Source: Pseudomonas yangonensis
GTDB lineage: Bacteria; Pseudomonadota; Gammaproteobacteria; Pseudomonadales; Pseudomonadaceae
Direction of reading: 5' to 3'
DNA length: 64,000 nucleotides
Assembly (NCBI RefSeq): GCF_009932725.1
Contig: NZ_BLJU01000020.1
Span: 1 to 64,000, forward strand
The first letter of the stretch is position 1. Each line of letters starts with the position of its first letter. Positions 46,074 through 54,746 of the stretch are shown here, piece after piece. The notes below the pieces were generated by a model, which worked only from the letters and a program-made list of their open reading frames with translations, did not search any database and had not been told where the DNA came from. The translations under genes were made by a program, and so were the position numbers.

Positions 46074-46116
46074 TACATCCTCACGTATTCACAAGGGCCT
46101 CAGCGGCCGCCAACAA

Positions 46117-46132
46117 CTGTATAAGTAGCCAG
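46117..46132. promoter_or_regulatory. LexA-binding (SOS) box of recA
   Basis: CTGTATAAGTAGCCAG fits the LexA pattern CTGT-N8-ACAG with a single change (CCAG), centred about 50 bases before the recA ATG. RecA is normally SOS-induced, which supports the call. Confidence 0.75.
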
Positions 46133-46159
46133 TATTATTCCACAGGGCAAGTCGCCCGC

Positions 46160-46660
46160 CTACCCCATCGCAGGATTTTCCTCTGCCAACAGGCGCAGAA
46201 GCCCCGCCAGAGCGGCCTCGACCGTTTGTCGGCGCACCTCGTCGCGGTTTCCGGAAAACAGCCTGCGCACGCTGTAAAGCCGCTCGCCATCGCCCCAGGC
46301 CAGCCAGACGGTACCGACCGGCTTTTCCGGCGAACCGCCATCCGGGCCCGCCACACCGCTGACGGCAACGGCATAACGCGCGCTACTGTGTCCCTGAGCG
46401 CCGCGCACCATGGCCTCGACCACCTCCTGACTGACCGCCCCGACACTGGCGAACAGGTCGGCGCAGACATCCAGCTGCCGGGTTTTCTGGGCGTTGGAGT
46501 AGGTCACGTATCCCGCCTCGAACCAGGCCGAGCTACCCGGTATGCGGGTAATCGCCTCGGCGATACCGCCACCGGTACAGGATTCTGCCGTGCTGACCTG
46601 CGCCCCCTGTGCTTTCAACGCCTTGCCAAGTTGCTCGGCCAGCTGACTGATTCTGTCCAT
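46160..46660 (-). CDS. CinA-family nicotinamide-nucleotide amidohydrolase (PncC)
   Basis: A 166-aa stand-alone CinA C-terminal domain, which deamidates NMN in pyridine-nucleotide recycling. Seen: TAESCTGGGIAEAITRIPGSS (described in part), GAVSQEVVEAMV and AVSGVAGPDGGSPEKPVGTVW, the active-site segments. It lies just upstream of recA on the same strand; this cinA-recA-recX order is typical of Pseudomonas. Confidence 0.94.
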   Translation of the reverse strand: MDRISQLAEQLGKALKAQGAQVSTAESCTGGGIAEAITRIPGSSAWFEAGYVTYSNAQKTRQLDVCADLFASVGAVSQEVVEAMVRGAQGHSSARYAVAVSGVAGPDGGSPEKPVGTVWLAWGDGERLYSVRRLFSGNRDEVRRQTVEAALAGLLRLLAEENPAMG

Positions 46661-46840
46661 CTTCGCCTCCTTATCGAATCACCCCACGCTACACATCTTG
46701 CGTGAGCAGGGGAAAGGGTCATGACACCAACCGGCGTAACACGGCAGCGACCGATAGCCTCAGCGTTTCGGGGTCCACGGCAAAGGCGAAGTATGGGAAG
46801 ATTCCCCGTTTAGTCACACCCACCGCATGTAAGGCCCGGC

Positions 46841-49408
46841 ATGACCGATCTCTCCGCACACACCCCGATGATGCAGCAATACTGGAAGCTGAAGAACCAG
46901 CACCCGGACCAGTTGATGTTCTATCGCATGGGTGACTTCTACGAGATTTTCTACGAAGACGCGAAGAAGGCAGCCAAGCTGCTGGACATCACTCTGACCG
47001 CCCGCGGTCAGTCGGCCGGCCAGTCGATCCCCATGTGCGGCATTCCCTTCCATTCGGTAGAAGGTTACCTGGCCAAGCTGGTCAAGCTTGGCGAGTCGGT
47101 GGTGATCTGCGAACAGATCGGCGACCCGGCTACCAGCAAGGGCCCGGTGGAGCGCCAGGTGGTGCGCATCATCACCCCCGGCACCATCAGCGACGAGGCG
47201 CTGCTCGACGAGCACCGCGACAACCTGCTGGCAGCGGTACTGGGCGATGAGCGCCTGTTCGGTCTGGCCGTACTGGACATCACCAGCGGCCGCTTCAGCG
47301 TGCAGGAGATCAAGGGCTGGGAGAACCTGCTGGCAGAACTGGAGCGCCTGAACCCCGCCGAACTGCTGATCCCGGACGACTGGCCGCAGGGCCTGCCCGC
47401 CGAGAAGCGCAAGGGCTCGCGCCGCCGCGCGCCCTGGGACTTCGACCGCGACAGCGCTTTCAAGAGCCTGTGCCAGCAGTTCGGCATCCAGGATCTGAAA
47501 GGCTTCGGCTGCGAAAACCTGACCCTGGCCATCGGCGCCGCCGGCTGCCTGCTGAGCTATGCCAAGGAAACCCAGCGCACCGCCCTGCCCCACCTGCGCA
47601 GCCTGCGTCACGAGCGCCTGGACGACACGGTGATCCTCGACGGCGCCAGCCGCCGCAACCTGGAGCTGGACATCAACCTATCCGGCGGTCGCGACAACAC
47701 CTTGCAATCGGTCATGGACCGCTGCCAGACCGCCATGGCCAGCCGCCTGCTGGGCCGCTGGCTGAACCGCCCGTTGCGCGACCGCACGGTGCTGGAAGCA
47801 CGCCAGAACGCCATCGCCTGCCTGCTCGACGGCTATCGTTTCGAGATGCTGCAACCGCAGCTCAAGGAAATCGGCGACCTGGAGCGCATTCTCGCCCGTA
47901 TCGGCCTGCGCAACGCCCGCCCGCGCGACCTGGCCCGCCTGCGTGATGCCCTGGCCGCGCTGCCGGAACTGCAGCAGGCGATGGTTACGCTGGACACGCC
48001 GCACCTGCAGCAGCTGGCCAGCACCATCGCCACCTATCCGGAGCTGGCCGAGCTGCTGGCCCGCGCCATCATCGACAACCCGCCGGCGGTGATCCGCGAC
48101 GGCGGCGTGCTGAAGACAGGCTATGACGCCGAGCTGGACGAGCTGCAGGCGATGAGCGAGAACGCCGGCCAGTTCCTCATGGATCTGGAGGCACGCGAGA
48201 AGGCCCGCACCGGCCTGGCCAATCTCAAGGTGGGCTACAACCGTGTGCACGGTTATTTCATCGAGCTGCCGACCAAGCAGGCCGAATCGGCGCCGGCCGA
48301 TTACATCCGCAGGCAGACGCTCAAGGGCGCCGAGCGTTTCATCACCCCGGAGCTCAAGGAATTCGAAGACAAGGCGCTATCTGCCAAGAGCCGCGCCCTG
48401 GCGCGGGAAAAGATGCTCTATGACGAGCTGCTGGAACGTCTGATCGGCCACCTCGCGCCGCTGCAGGACAGCGCCGCGGCCCTCGCCGAACTGGACGTAC
48501 TGAGCAACCTGGCCGAGCGCGCGCTGAATCTGGATCTGAACCGCCCGCGTTTCGTCGACGAGCCGTGCATGCGCATCGACCAGGGTCGTCACCCGGTGGT
48601 CGAGCAGGTGCTGACCACCCCCTTCGTGGCCAACGACCTGGACCTGGACGACAACCGCCGCATGCTGATCATCACCGGACCGAACATGGGCGGTAAGTCC
48701 ACCTACATGCGCCAGACCGCCCTGATCGTGCTGCTGGCCCATATCGGCAGCTTCGTCCCGGCAGCGGCCTGCGAGCTGTCGCTGGTCGATCGCATCTTTA
48801 CCCGTATTGGCTCGAGCGATGATCTGGCTGGCGGCCGCTCCACCTTCATGGTGGAAATGAGCGAAACCGCCAACATCCTGCACAACGCCAGCGAACGCAG
48901 CCTGGTGCTGATGGACGAAGTTGGCCGTGGTACCAGTACCTTCGATGGCCTGTCGCTGGCCTGGTCGGCGGCCGAGCACCTGGCGCGCCTGCGTGCCTTC
49001 ACCCTGTTCGCCACCCACTACTTCGAACTGACGGTATTGCCGGAAAGTGAGCCAGTGGTGGCCAACGTTCACCTCTCGGCCACCGAACACAACGAGCGCA
49101 TCGTTTTCCTCCATCACGTCCAACCCGGGCCGGCGAGCCAGAGCTATGGCCTGGCGGTGGCGCAACTGGCGGGCGTGCCGGGTACGGTGATCAGCCGCGC
49201 GCGCGAACACCTGGCACGCCTGGAAGCCACCAGCCTGCCGCACGACCTGCCGCGCCAGGAGCCCGGCCAGCCGCAGGTGCCGATGCAAAGTGATCTGTTC
49301 GCCAGCGTGCCGCACCCATTGCTGGAGCAATTGGGCAAGATCAATCCGGATGATCTGACACCACGCAAGGCACTGGAACTGTTATATACATGGAAGACGC
49401 AGATCTAA
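46841..49408 (+). CDS. mutS: DNA mismatch repair protein MutS
   Basis: An 855-aa mismatch-recognition ATPase. The mismatch-binding FYE motif is in RMGDFYEIFYEDAKKA near residue 35. The ATPase has TGPNMGGKSTYMRQ (Walker A) and VLMDEVGRGTSTFDG (Walker B/signature), with a helix-turn-helix end. Divergent from cinA. Length is normal and no frameshift is seen, so mismatch repair should be working. Confidence 0.97.
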   Translation: MTDLSAHTPMMQQYWKLKNQHPDQLMFYRMGDFYEIFYEDAKKAAKLLDITLTARGQSAGQSIPMCGIPFHSVEGYLAKLVKLGESVVICEQIGDPATSKGPVERQVVRIITPGTISDEALLDEHRDNLLAAVLGDERLFGLAVLDITSGRFSVQEIKGWENLLAELERLNPAELLIPDDWPQGLPAEKRKGSRRRAPWDFDRDSAFKSLCQQFGIQDLKGFGCENLTLAIGAAGCLLSYAKETQRTALPHLRSLRHERLDDTVILDGASRRNLELDINLSGGRDNTLQSVMDRCQTAMASRLLGRWLNRPLRDRTVLEARQNAIACLLDGYRFEMLQPQLKEIGDLERILARIGLRNARPRDLARLRDALAALPELQQAMVTLDTPHLQQLASTIATYPELAELLARAIIDNPPAVIRDGGVLKTGYDAELDELQAMSENAGQFLMDLEAREKARTGLANLKVGYNRVHGYFIELPTKQAESAPADYIRRQTLKGAERFITPELKEFEDKALSAKSRALAREKMLYDELLERLIGHLAPLQDSAAALAELDVLSNLAERALNLDLNRPRFVDEPCMRIDQGRHPVVEQVLTTPFVANDLDLDDNRRMLIITGPNMGGKSTYMRQTALIVLLAHIGSFVPAAACELSLVDRIFTRIGSSDDLAGGRSTFMVEMSETANILHNASERSLVLMDEVGRGTSTFDGLSLAWSAAEHLARLRAFTLFATHYFELTVLPESEPVVANVHLSATEHNERIVFLHHVQPGPASQSYGLAVAQLAGVPGTVISRAREHLARLEATSLPHDLPRQEPGQPQVPMQSDLFASVPHPLLEQLGKINPDDLTPRKALELLYTWKTQI

Positions 49409-49548
49409 CGCTCTATAGAACAAACTGCTAGAATCGCGCGCAATTTTTACGACCGCCCGGTTTACAGCCTGAGCCGCGGCCACAGACAGAGCGCCTGACA
49501 GCCCTTCGCAGAAAGAGCCCAGGCCGCCGCCCGAGGAGAGAATCAGAC

Positions 49549-49872
49549 ATGACCTTCGTCGTTACCGACAACTGCGTCAAATGCAAATACACCGACTGCG
49601 TGGAAGTCTGCCCGGTTGACTGCTTCTATGAAGGCCCGAATTTCCTGGTGATTCACCCGGACGAGTGCATCGACTGCGCCCTGTGCGAACCCGAGTGCCC
49701 GGCTCAGGCGATCTTCTCCGAGGACGAAGTGCCTGAGGACATGCAGGAATATATCGAGCTGAACGCCGATCTGGCCGAAGTCTGGCCGAACATTACCGAG
49801 AAGAAGGACTCGCTGCCGGACGCCGAGGAATGGGATGGCGTGAAGGACAAGCTGCAGTATCTGGAGCGCTGA
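49549..49872 (+). CDS. fdxA: 7Fe ferredoxin FdxA
   Basis: A 107-aa ferredoxin with cysteine spacings for one [3Fe-4S] and one [4Fe-4S] cluster: DNCVKCKYTDCVEVCPVDC and DECIDCALCEPECPA. The acidic helical C-terminal extension typical of Azotobacter-type FdxA follows. The ribosome site GAGGAGAGAA precedes the ATG. It lies beside rsmZ/rpoS as in other pseudomonads. Confidence 0.96.
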   Translation: MTFVVTDNCVKCKYTDCVEVCPVDCFYEGPNFLVIHPDECIDCALCEPECPAQAIFSEDEVPEDMQEYIELNADLAEVWPNITEKKDSLPDAEEWDGVKDKLQYLER

Positions 49873-49888
49873 GTTCGCCTGGAAACAC

Positions 49889-49913
49889 AAAGACCCGCCA
49901 AGTGCGGGTCTTT
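49889..49913 (+). terminator. Rho-independent terminator of fdxA
   Basis: AAAGACCCGC (49889-49898), loop CAAGT, GCGGGTCTTT (49904-49913), followed by TGTTTT, 17 bases after the stop. Confidence 0.9.
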
Positions 49914-49964
49914 TGTTTTCTACGCAACGCCTTTGGCGATCAGGGTTGAACAGAACAAGCAGGC

Positions 49965-50098
49965 AAAAAAAAGGGGCGGCTTGCGCCGCCCTCTTTTATT
50001 CCCTAGTCCCTTTGTTTCCCAACTCATCATCCTGATGGATCGCGTCTTGCGATGTTCCTGATCATCATCCTGATGATCTGTGCTTGTCCCTGAGCACA
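49965..50098 (-). ncRNA. rsmZ: RsmZ small regulatory RNA
   Basis: Read on the minus strand, this 134-base region has repeated GGA motifs in loop contexts (TCAGGGAC, three ATCAGGA, TTGGGAAA, AAAGGGACTAGGGA) and ends with the terminator GGGCGGC-TTGC/GCAA-GCCGCCC plus a run of T. A -10-like TAATAT (50105-50110) fixes the start near 50098. RsmZ binds and titrates RsmA/CsrA, relieving translational repression. Position between fdxA and rpoS is the conserved RsmZ locus, and a perfect GacA box lies upstream. The start is estimated, the end is firm. Confidence 0.9.
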
Positions 50099-50248
50099 GG
50101 TGTGATATTAGCCGTTCCAGGCTTGCGCACAAGCCGACACAACGCCCAGCCAGAATGTTCAGTAAAAATAAAAAAACTTAAAAAACAAAGACTTAATAAC
50201 TTTCTTCCATTGCATCTCAGCCAAATAAGCACAAAGGCTGACACCACT

Positions 50249-50266
50249 TGTAAGCGATGACTTACA
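50249..50266. promoter_or_regulatory. GacA box upstream of rsmZ
   Basis: TGTAAGCGATGACTTACA matches the GacA upstream activating consensus TGTAAG-N6-CTTACA exactly. It is about 150-170 bases before the proposed rsmZ start, the known distance, so GacS/GacA control is expected. Confidence 0.9.
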
Positions 50267-50277
50267 TGGCCTCGCAC

Positions 50278-50301
50278 AAAAAACCCGGCCGAAGCCGGGT
50301 T
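50278..50301 (-). terminator. Rho-independent terminator of rpoS
   Basis: On the minus strand AACCCGGC-TTCG-GCCGGGTT followed by T residues, starting 18 bases after the rpoS stop. It separates rpoS from rsmZ, whose GacA box begins just beyond. Confidence 0.9.
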
Positions 50302-50319
50302 CTTGGTCGAAGCCGAGGT

Positions 50320-51327
50320 TCACTGGAACAAGGCGTCACTGGACAGGCCGTTCTTCTCCAGAATTTCGCGCAGACGCTTGAGCGCTTCGACCTGAATCTG
50401 CCGCACACGCTCACGCGTCAGACCGATCTCCTGCCCTACTTCCTCCAGCGTACAGCTCTCATGCCCGCGCAGACCGAAACGGCGCACAACGACCTCGCGC
50501 TGCTTTTCGGTCAAGTCGGACAGCCACTGATCTATGCTCTGCGACAGGTCATCGTCCTGCAGCAACTCGCAGGGATCGGTCGGACGATCATCGGTCAGGG
50601 TGTCGAGCAGCGTCTTGTCCGAATCCGGACCGAGCGAGACGTCTACCGAAGACACACGCTCATTGAGGCCAAGCATGCGCTTGACCTCACCCACCGGTTT
50701 TTCCAGCAGGTTGGCAATTTCTTCCGCGGAAGGCTCATGGTCGAGCTTCTGGGTCAGCTCACGCGCCGCACGCAGGTAGACGTTGAGCTCCTTGACCACA
50801 TGAATCGGCAGACGGATGGTTCGCGTCTGATTCATGATTGCGCGTTCGATGGTCTGGCGAATCCACCAGGTCGCATAAGTCGAGAACCGGAACCCCCGCT
50901 CCGGATCAAACTTCTCTACGGCGCGAATCAGGCCCAGGTTACCCTCCTCGATCAGGTCGAGCAGAGAAAGACCGCGGTTGACGTAACGCCGGGCAATCTT
51001 GACGACCAGACGCAGATTGCTCTCGATCATGCGCTTGCGCCCGGCAGGATCGCCCTTCTGCGCCAAGCGCGCGAAGTGCACTTCCTCTTCGGGAGTGAGC
51101 AAGGGAGAGAAGCCGATTTCGTTGAGATAAAGCTGAGTGGCGTCCAGCGCCCGGGTGTAGTCGATGTACTTGTGCTGCCTGGAAGGTGCGGCGCTCTTGG
51201 CCTTGGTGCGCGTGACCGGTGCTTCCACGTCATCGCCCTGAACCTCGCCGAACACGATGCCCGGCTCCATCAGGAGCAGTTCATCGTCGACGTCAAACTC
51301 CGGCGCTTCTTTTTTGATGAGAGCCAT
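50320..51327 (-). CDS. rpoS: RNA polymerase sigma factor RpoS
   Basis: A 335-aa stationary-phase/general-stress sigma factor. Region 1.2 (DATQLYLNEIGFSPLLTPEE), region 2 (RRYVNRGLSLLDLIEEGNLG and RFSTYATWWIRQTIERA) and the region 4 HTH (LEEVGQEIGLTRERVRQIQ) are all intact. It is downstream of nlpD, in which the main rpoS promoter lies in related bacteria. The sequence shows a normal full-length gene. Confidence 0.97.
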   Translation of the reverse strand: MALIKKEAPEFDVDDELLLMEPGIVFGEVQGDDVEAPVTRTKAKSAAPSRQHKYIDYTRALDATQLYLNEIGFSPLLTPEEEVHFARLAQKGDPAGRKRMIESNLRLVVKIARRYVNRGLSLLDLIEEGNLGLIRAVEKFDPERGFRFSTYATWWIRQTIERAIMNQTRTIRLPIHVVKELNVYLRAARELTQKLDHEPSAEEIANLLEKPVGEVKRMLGLNERVSSVDVSLGPDSDKTLLDTLTDDRPTDPCELLQDDDLSQSIDQWLSDLTEKQREVVVRRFGLRGHESCTLEEVGQEIGLTRERVRQIQVEALKRLREILEKNGLSSDALFQ

Positions 51328-51428
51328 TGTTGTTGTCCTTAGCTGAGTTCGACAACAGACTCTGGCGGAACCGTCCTGGCCACACCTGAGCCCGTCCCTC
51401 CTACGTGATGGAACGGGTCAGCGACGGG

Positions 51429-52310
51429 TCAACGACGTGGCAGATATTGCAACGGATCGACAGGTTTACCTTGGCGGCGAATCTCGAAGTGCAGCTTCAC
51501 CCGGTCGGCCCCTGTAGACCCCATTTCGGCAATGCTTTGCCCGGCTTTGACCTGCTGCCCCTCCCGTACCAACAACCTGCGGTTATGACCGTAAGCACTT
51601 ACGTAGGTGTCGCTGTGCTTGATGATGATCAACTCGCCGTAGCCCCGCAAACCACTCCCGGCGTACACCACTGACCCATCAGACGCAGCTAAAACAGGCT
51701 GTCCTAATTCCCCAGCGATATCAATTCCTTTATTCAAACTACCGTTTGAGGAAAAACGACTGATTACCGCCCCCTGTGTAGGCCAGGACCAACCGCTGGC
51801 AGAGCGGCTTACCGGGGTTACAGGCGTGGTCGCGGGTGTATTGGCTACAGGTGGCCGGGCTGGCTGAGTGGCAGGCGGCGCCGTCACTGCGGCTGGCGGG
51901 CGGGTCTGCGCCGGCTGAGTAACCACAGGGGAAGCGGTCACAGGCGGCGCCGAGGCAACGGCAGGCCGACTGCTGCCCACCGGGCGATTGTCGAAACGGA
52001 TCGTCTGGCCAACGCGGATGATGTAGGGGTCACGCAGACCGTTGTGCGCGGCCAGCGCCTTCCAGTCCCAGCCGAAACGAAATGCAATGGAGTACAGGGT
52101 ATCGCCGCGCTGCACCACATAATGGCCGTTGCGCACGGGCTGACGTTGCACCACCGGAGCGCGCCCCTGGTTCTGTCCGCGATCGACCACTTGCACGCCA
52201 CCTGGGGGCGAACTGACGCAACCGGCCAACGCCGAGGCGGCAAGCATGGCGAGCGGCAGACGAAAGACTGCGACTGCGCGGACCAGCACGTGAAGGACGG
52301 TGCAACTCAC
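51429..52310 (-). CDS. nlpD: Lipoprotein NlpD (LysM-LytM amidase activator)
   Basis: A 293-aa outer-membrane lipoprotein. The signal peptide ends in the lipobox LAGC. Then comes a LysM domain (YVVQRGDTLYSIAFRFGWDW), a Pro/Thr-rich linker and a C-terminal LytM/M23 domain. The first zinc His is replaced by Asn (NKGIDIAG), so the domain is not a peptidase; this fits NlpD, which activates the amidase AmiC at division. The GTG at 52310 after GGGAGCAG is preferred; an ATG at 52358 is less likely. Confidence 0.92.
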   Translation of the reverse strand: MSCTVLHVLVRAVAVFRLPLAMLAASALAGCVSSPPGGVQVVDRGQNQGRAPVVQRQPVRNGHYVVQRGDTLYSIAFRFGWDWKALAAHNGLRDPYIIRVGQTIRFDNRPVGSSRPAVASAPPVTASPVVTQPAQTRPPAAVTAPPATQPARPPVANTPATTPVTPVSRSASGWSWPTQGAVISRFSSNGSLNKGIDIAGELGQPVLAASDGSVVYAGSGLRGYGELIIIKHSDTYVSAYGHNRRLLVREGQQVKAGQSIAEMGSTGADRVKLHFEIRRQGKPVDPLQYLPRR

Positions 52311-52358
52311 CCAACTGCTCCCTGAATGATTCCGAGTACGGCGCCTATTGTGGCGCAA

Positions 52359-53297
52359 TTATTCCGTACGGCCATTATCGATTGGCCGACGGCGTGCCAG
52401 CCATTCCAGGCTCAGCACCAAAACGATACCGCCTATTGCCAGCGCCACGGCGAACAAGAGCTGTGGATCCTGGCCGCTGACGTCGGCGAACTGCCCCGGC
52501 AGCAGATTGTTCTGCAACAGCGGCACCTGCTCGCCCTTGCTGTCGACACGCCAGGTCAGCGTCTCCTTCCAGGGCCAGACCTTGTTCAGCGAGCCGAGCA
52601 TCAGCCCGCTGAGAAACGCCAGACTGAGGTCGCGCCAGCGCGACAGCAGCCAGCTGAGCAAGCGGGCGAAGCTGAGCAGGCCCACCACACAACCGCTGGC
52701 GAAAACCGCCAGCACCAGGAGGTTGAGGTCTTTCACCGCGCCCAGCACGACCGAATAGAGGCCGAGCAGCAGCAGAATGAAACTGCCCGATATACCTGGC
52801 AGGATCATTGCGCAGATGGCGATGGCGCCAGCCAGGAACAGGGTCGGCAGGTCACTGCCCCACTGCATGGGCGCCGCGACGGTGATCCAGTAGGCGAAAG
52901 CCAGACCGAGCACGAAGCTCACCGCCCGACTCCAGTTCCACCGCCCGATTTCGCGTCCTACCAGATAAGTGGACACCAGAATCAGGCCGAAGAAGAACGA
53001 CCAAACCGGAATCGGATGATGGTGCAGAAAATAGGTGATGACGCGGGCGAGCGTGAGGATACTGGTGACAATGCCGCTGAACAGCACCAGGAGAAAGGTC
53101 GCGTTGGCCATCTGCCAGGCGTCCTTGATGCGGCCGCGCAGCAGCAACAGCAATGCTTCGGGAATACCGGCGATGGAGCGCAGCAGCTCGTCATAAATGC
53201 CGCTGATGAAGGCGATGGTGCCGCCGGAAACGCCCGGCACGACATCGGCAGCGCCCATGGCCATGCCCTTGGCGTAGAGCAGGAAATATTTCTTCAT
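52359..53297 (-). CDS. DUF368 (PopT-type) polyprenyl-phosphate transporter
   Basis: A 312-aa membrane protein with eight or more helices. The N-terminal signature GMAMGAADVVPGVSGGTIAF and the internal repeat AMILPGISGSFILLLLGLY are the DUF368 hallmarks. Members were identified as flippases recycling undecaprenyl phosphate across the inner membrane. The ATG at 53297 follows GGAAGGATCC. It lies between pcm and nlpD, on the same strand. The transport role here is by family. Confidence 0.85.
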   Translation of the reverse strand: MKKYFLLYAKGMAMGAADVVPGVSGGTIAFISGIYDELLRSIAGIPEALLLLLRGRIKDAWQMANATFLLVLFSGIVTSILTLARVITYFLHHHPIPVWSFFFGLILVSTYLVGREIGRWNWSRAVSFVLGLAFAYWITVAAPMQWGSDLPTLFLAGAIAICAMILPGISGSFILLLLGLYSVVLGAVKDLNLLVLAVFASGCVVGLLSFARLLSWLLSRWRDLSLAFLSGLMLGSLNKVWPWKETLTWRVDSKGEQVPLLQNNLLPGQFADVSGQDPQLLFAVALAIGGIVLVLSLEWLARRRPIDNGRTE

Positions 53298-53322
53298 GGA
53301 TCCTTCCAGAGCGATACAGCAG

Positions 53323-53997
53323 TCAGGCCAGCGGCCCGTTGAGCAGCGGCACGAAGCGCACCGCGTCCAGCACATGACGGGAAAAACCATCCTCTTCGCG
53401 CACGATCAACAGCAATTGCTGCACGTCGCCGCTACCGACCGGGATGACCAGACGCCCGCCTGGCGCCAGCTGATCGAGCAAGGCCTGCGGCACCTGCGCG
53501 GCGGCGGCCGTTACGATGATGCCGTTGTACGGACCGAGTGCATTCCAGCCTTCCCAACCGTCTCCCCAGCGAAAGACCACGTTGCGCAGCTTGAGTTCGG
53601 CCAGACGCTCCTTGGCACGATCCTGCAGCACCTGGATGCGCTCGACCGAAAACACCCGTTCTACCAACTGCGCGAGCACGGCGGTCTGGTAGCCGGAGCC
53701 GGTGCCGATTTCCAGAACCTTGTCCAGCGGCCCGGCTGCCAGCAGCAGCTCGGTCATGCGACCGACCATGTATGGCTGGGAAATGGTCTGGTTATGGCCG
53801 ATGGGTAGCGCGGTGTCTTCATAGGCACGGTGCGCCAGCGCCTCATCGACGAACAGATGACGCGGGGTACGGCGGATCACCTCCAATACCCGCGCGTTGG
53901 ACAGCCCCTCCTCGTAGAGACGCTGGATCAATCGTTCACGGGTGCGCTGCGAGGTCATGCCGATCCCGCTGCGCTGCATGTCGTCCTGGCCACGCAT
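53323..53997 (-). CDS. pcm: Protein-L-isoaspartate O-methyltransferase
   Basis: A 224-aa repair methyltransferase acting on isoaspartyl residues in aged proteins. Seen: HNQTISQPYMVGRMTELL (substrate loop), VLEIGTGSGYQTAVLAQL (SAM site) and GIIVTAAAAQVPQALLDQL. The ATG at 53997 overlaps the surE stop (ATGA), so translation is coupled. The surE-pcm-nlpD-rpoS order is conserved. Confidence 0.96.
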   Translation of the reverse strand: MRGQDDMQRSGIGMTSQRTRERLIQRLYEEGLSNARVLEVIRRTPRHLFVDEALAHRAYEDTALPIGHNQTISQPYMVGRMTELLLAAGPLDKVLEIGTGSGYQTAVLAQLVERVFSVERIQVLQDRAKERLAELKLRNVVFRWGDGWEGWNALGPYNGIIVTAAAAQVPQALLDQLAPGGRLVIPVGSGDVQQLLLIVREEDGFSRHVLDAVRFVPLLNGPLA

Positions 53998-54746
53998 CAG
54001 AAGATGCCCTCCAACCAGCCATCCATAGTTTCGAGAGCCTCATTGAACGTGCGATCGAGCCGTAGCGGCGTGATCGATACATAGCCTTGCATCACGGCAT
54101 GGAAATCGGTGCCCTGACTGCCGTCCTCGACGTCACCGGCCGCAGCGATCCAGTAGCCTTCCTTGCCGCGTGGGTTGACCACCTTGACCGGCGCAGCTGC
54201 ACGCGCACGGTGACCGAGACGGGTCAGCTGCACACCCCGGATATGTTCGAGCGGCAGGTTCGGCACATTGACATTGAGCACGGTACGCGGCGGCAACTCG
54301 AGGCGCTCGTGCGCTTCGACCAGCTTGCGGGCGAAATAGGCGGCAGTCGGCAGATTATCGGGAAGACGCGACAGCAGCGAGAAGGCGAACGCCGGCTTGT
54401 TCAGGAAGCGACCTTCCAGCGCCGCGGCCACGGTGCCGGAATAGAGCACGTCATCGCCCAGGTTGGCGCCCAGGTTGATGCCCGAAACGACCATGTCCGG
54501 CGTCTGCTCGAGCAAGCCGTGAAGCCCCAGATGCACGCAATCGGTCGGCGTGCCGTTGAGGCTGATGTAACCGTTGGTCAGAGCCATCGGATGCAGCGGG
54601 CGGTCGAGCGTCAACGCACTGCTGGCACCGCTCCTGTCTTCGGCAGGGGCGATCACCACGCATTCGGCGTAGTCGGCCAGCGCCTGGTGCAACGCGGCGA
54701 TACCGGGCGCGTTCACCCCGTCGTCGTTGGAAATCAGAATTCGCAT
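53997..54746 (-). CDS. surE: 5'/3'-nucleotidase SurE
   Basis: A 249-aa metal-dependent nucleotide phosphatase of stationary-phase survival. MRILISNDDGVNAPGI carries the metal-binding Asp pair; PAEDRSGASSALT and VSGINLGANLGDDVLYSGTV carry the other ligands. The ATG at 54746 gives this N-terminus and lies inside the end of truD (13-base overlap). Confidence 0.96.
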   Translation of the reverse strand: MRILISNDDGVNAPGIAALHQALADYAECVVIAPAEDRSGASSALTLDRPLHPMALTNGYISLNGTPTDCVHLGLHGLLEQTPDMVVSGINLGANLGDDVLYSGTVAAALEGRFLNKPAFAFSLLSRLPDNLPTAAYFARKLVEAHERLELPPRTVLNVNVPNLPLEHIRGVQLTRLGHRARAAAPVKVVNPRGKEGYWIAAAGDVEDGSQGTDFHAVMQGYVSITPLRLDRTFNEALETMDGWLEGIF

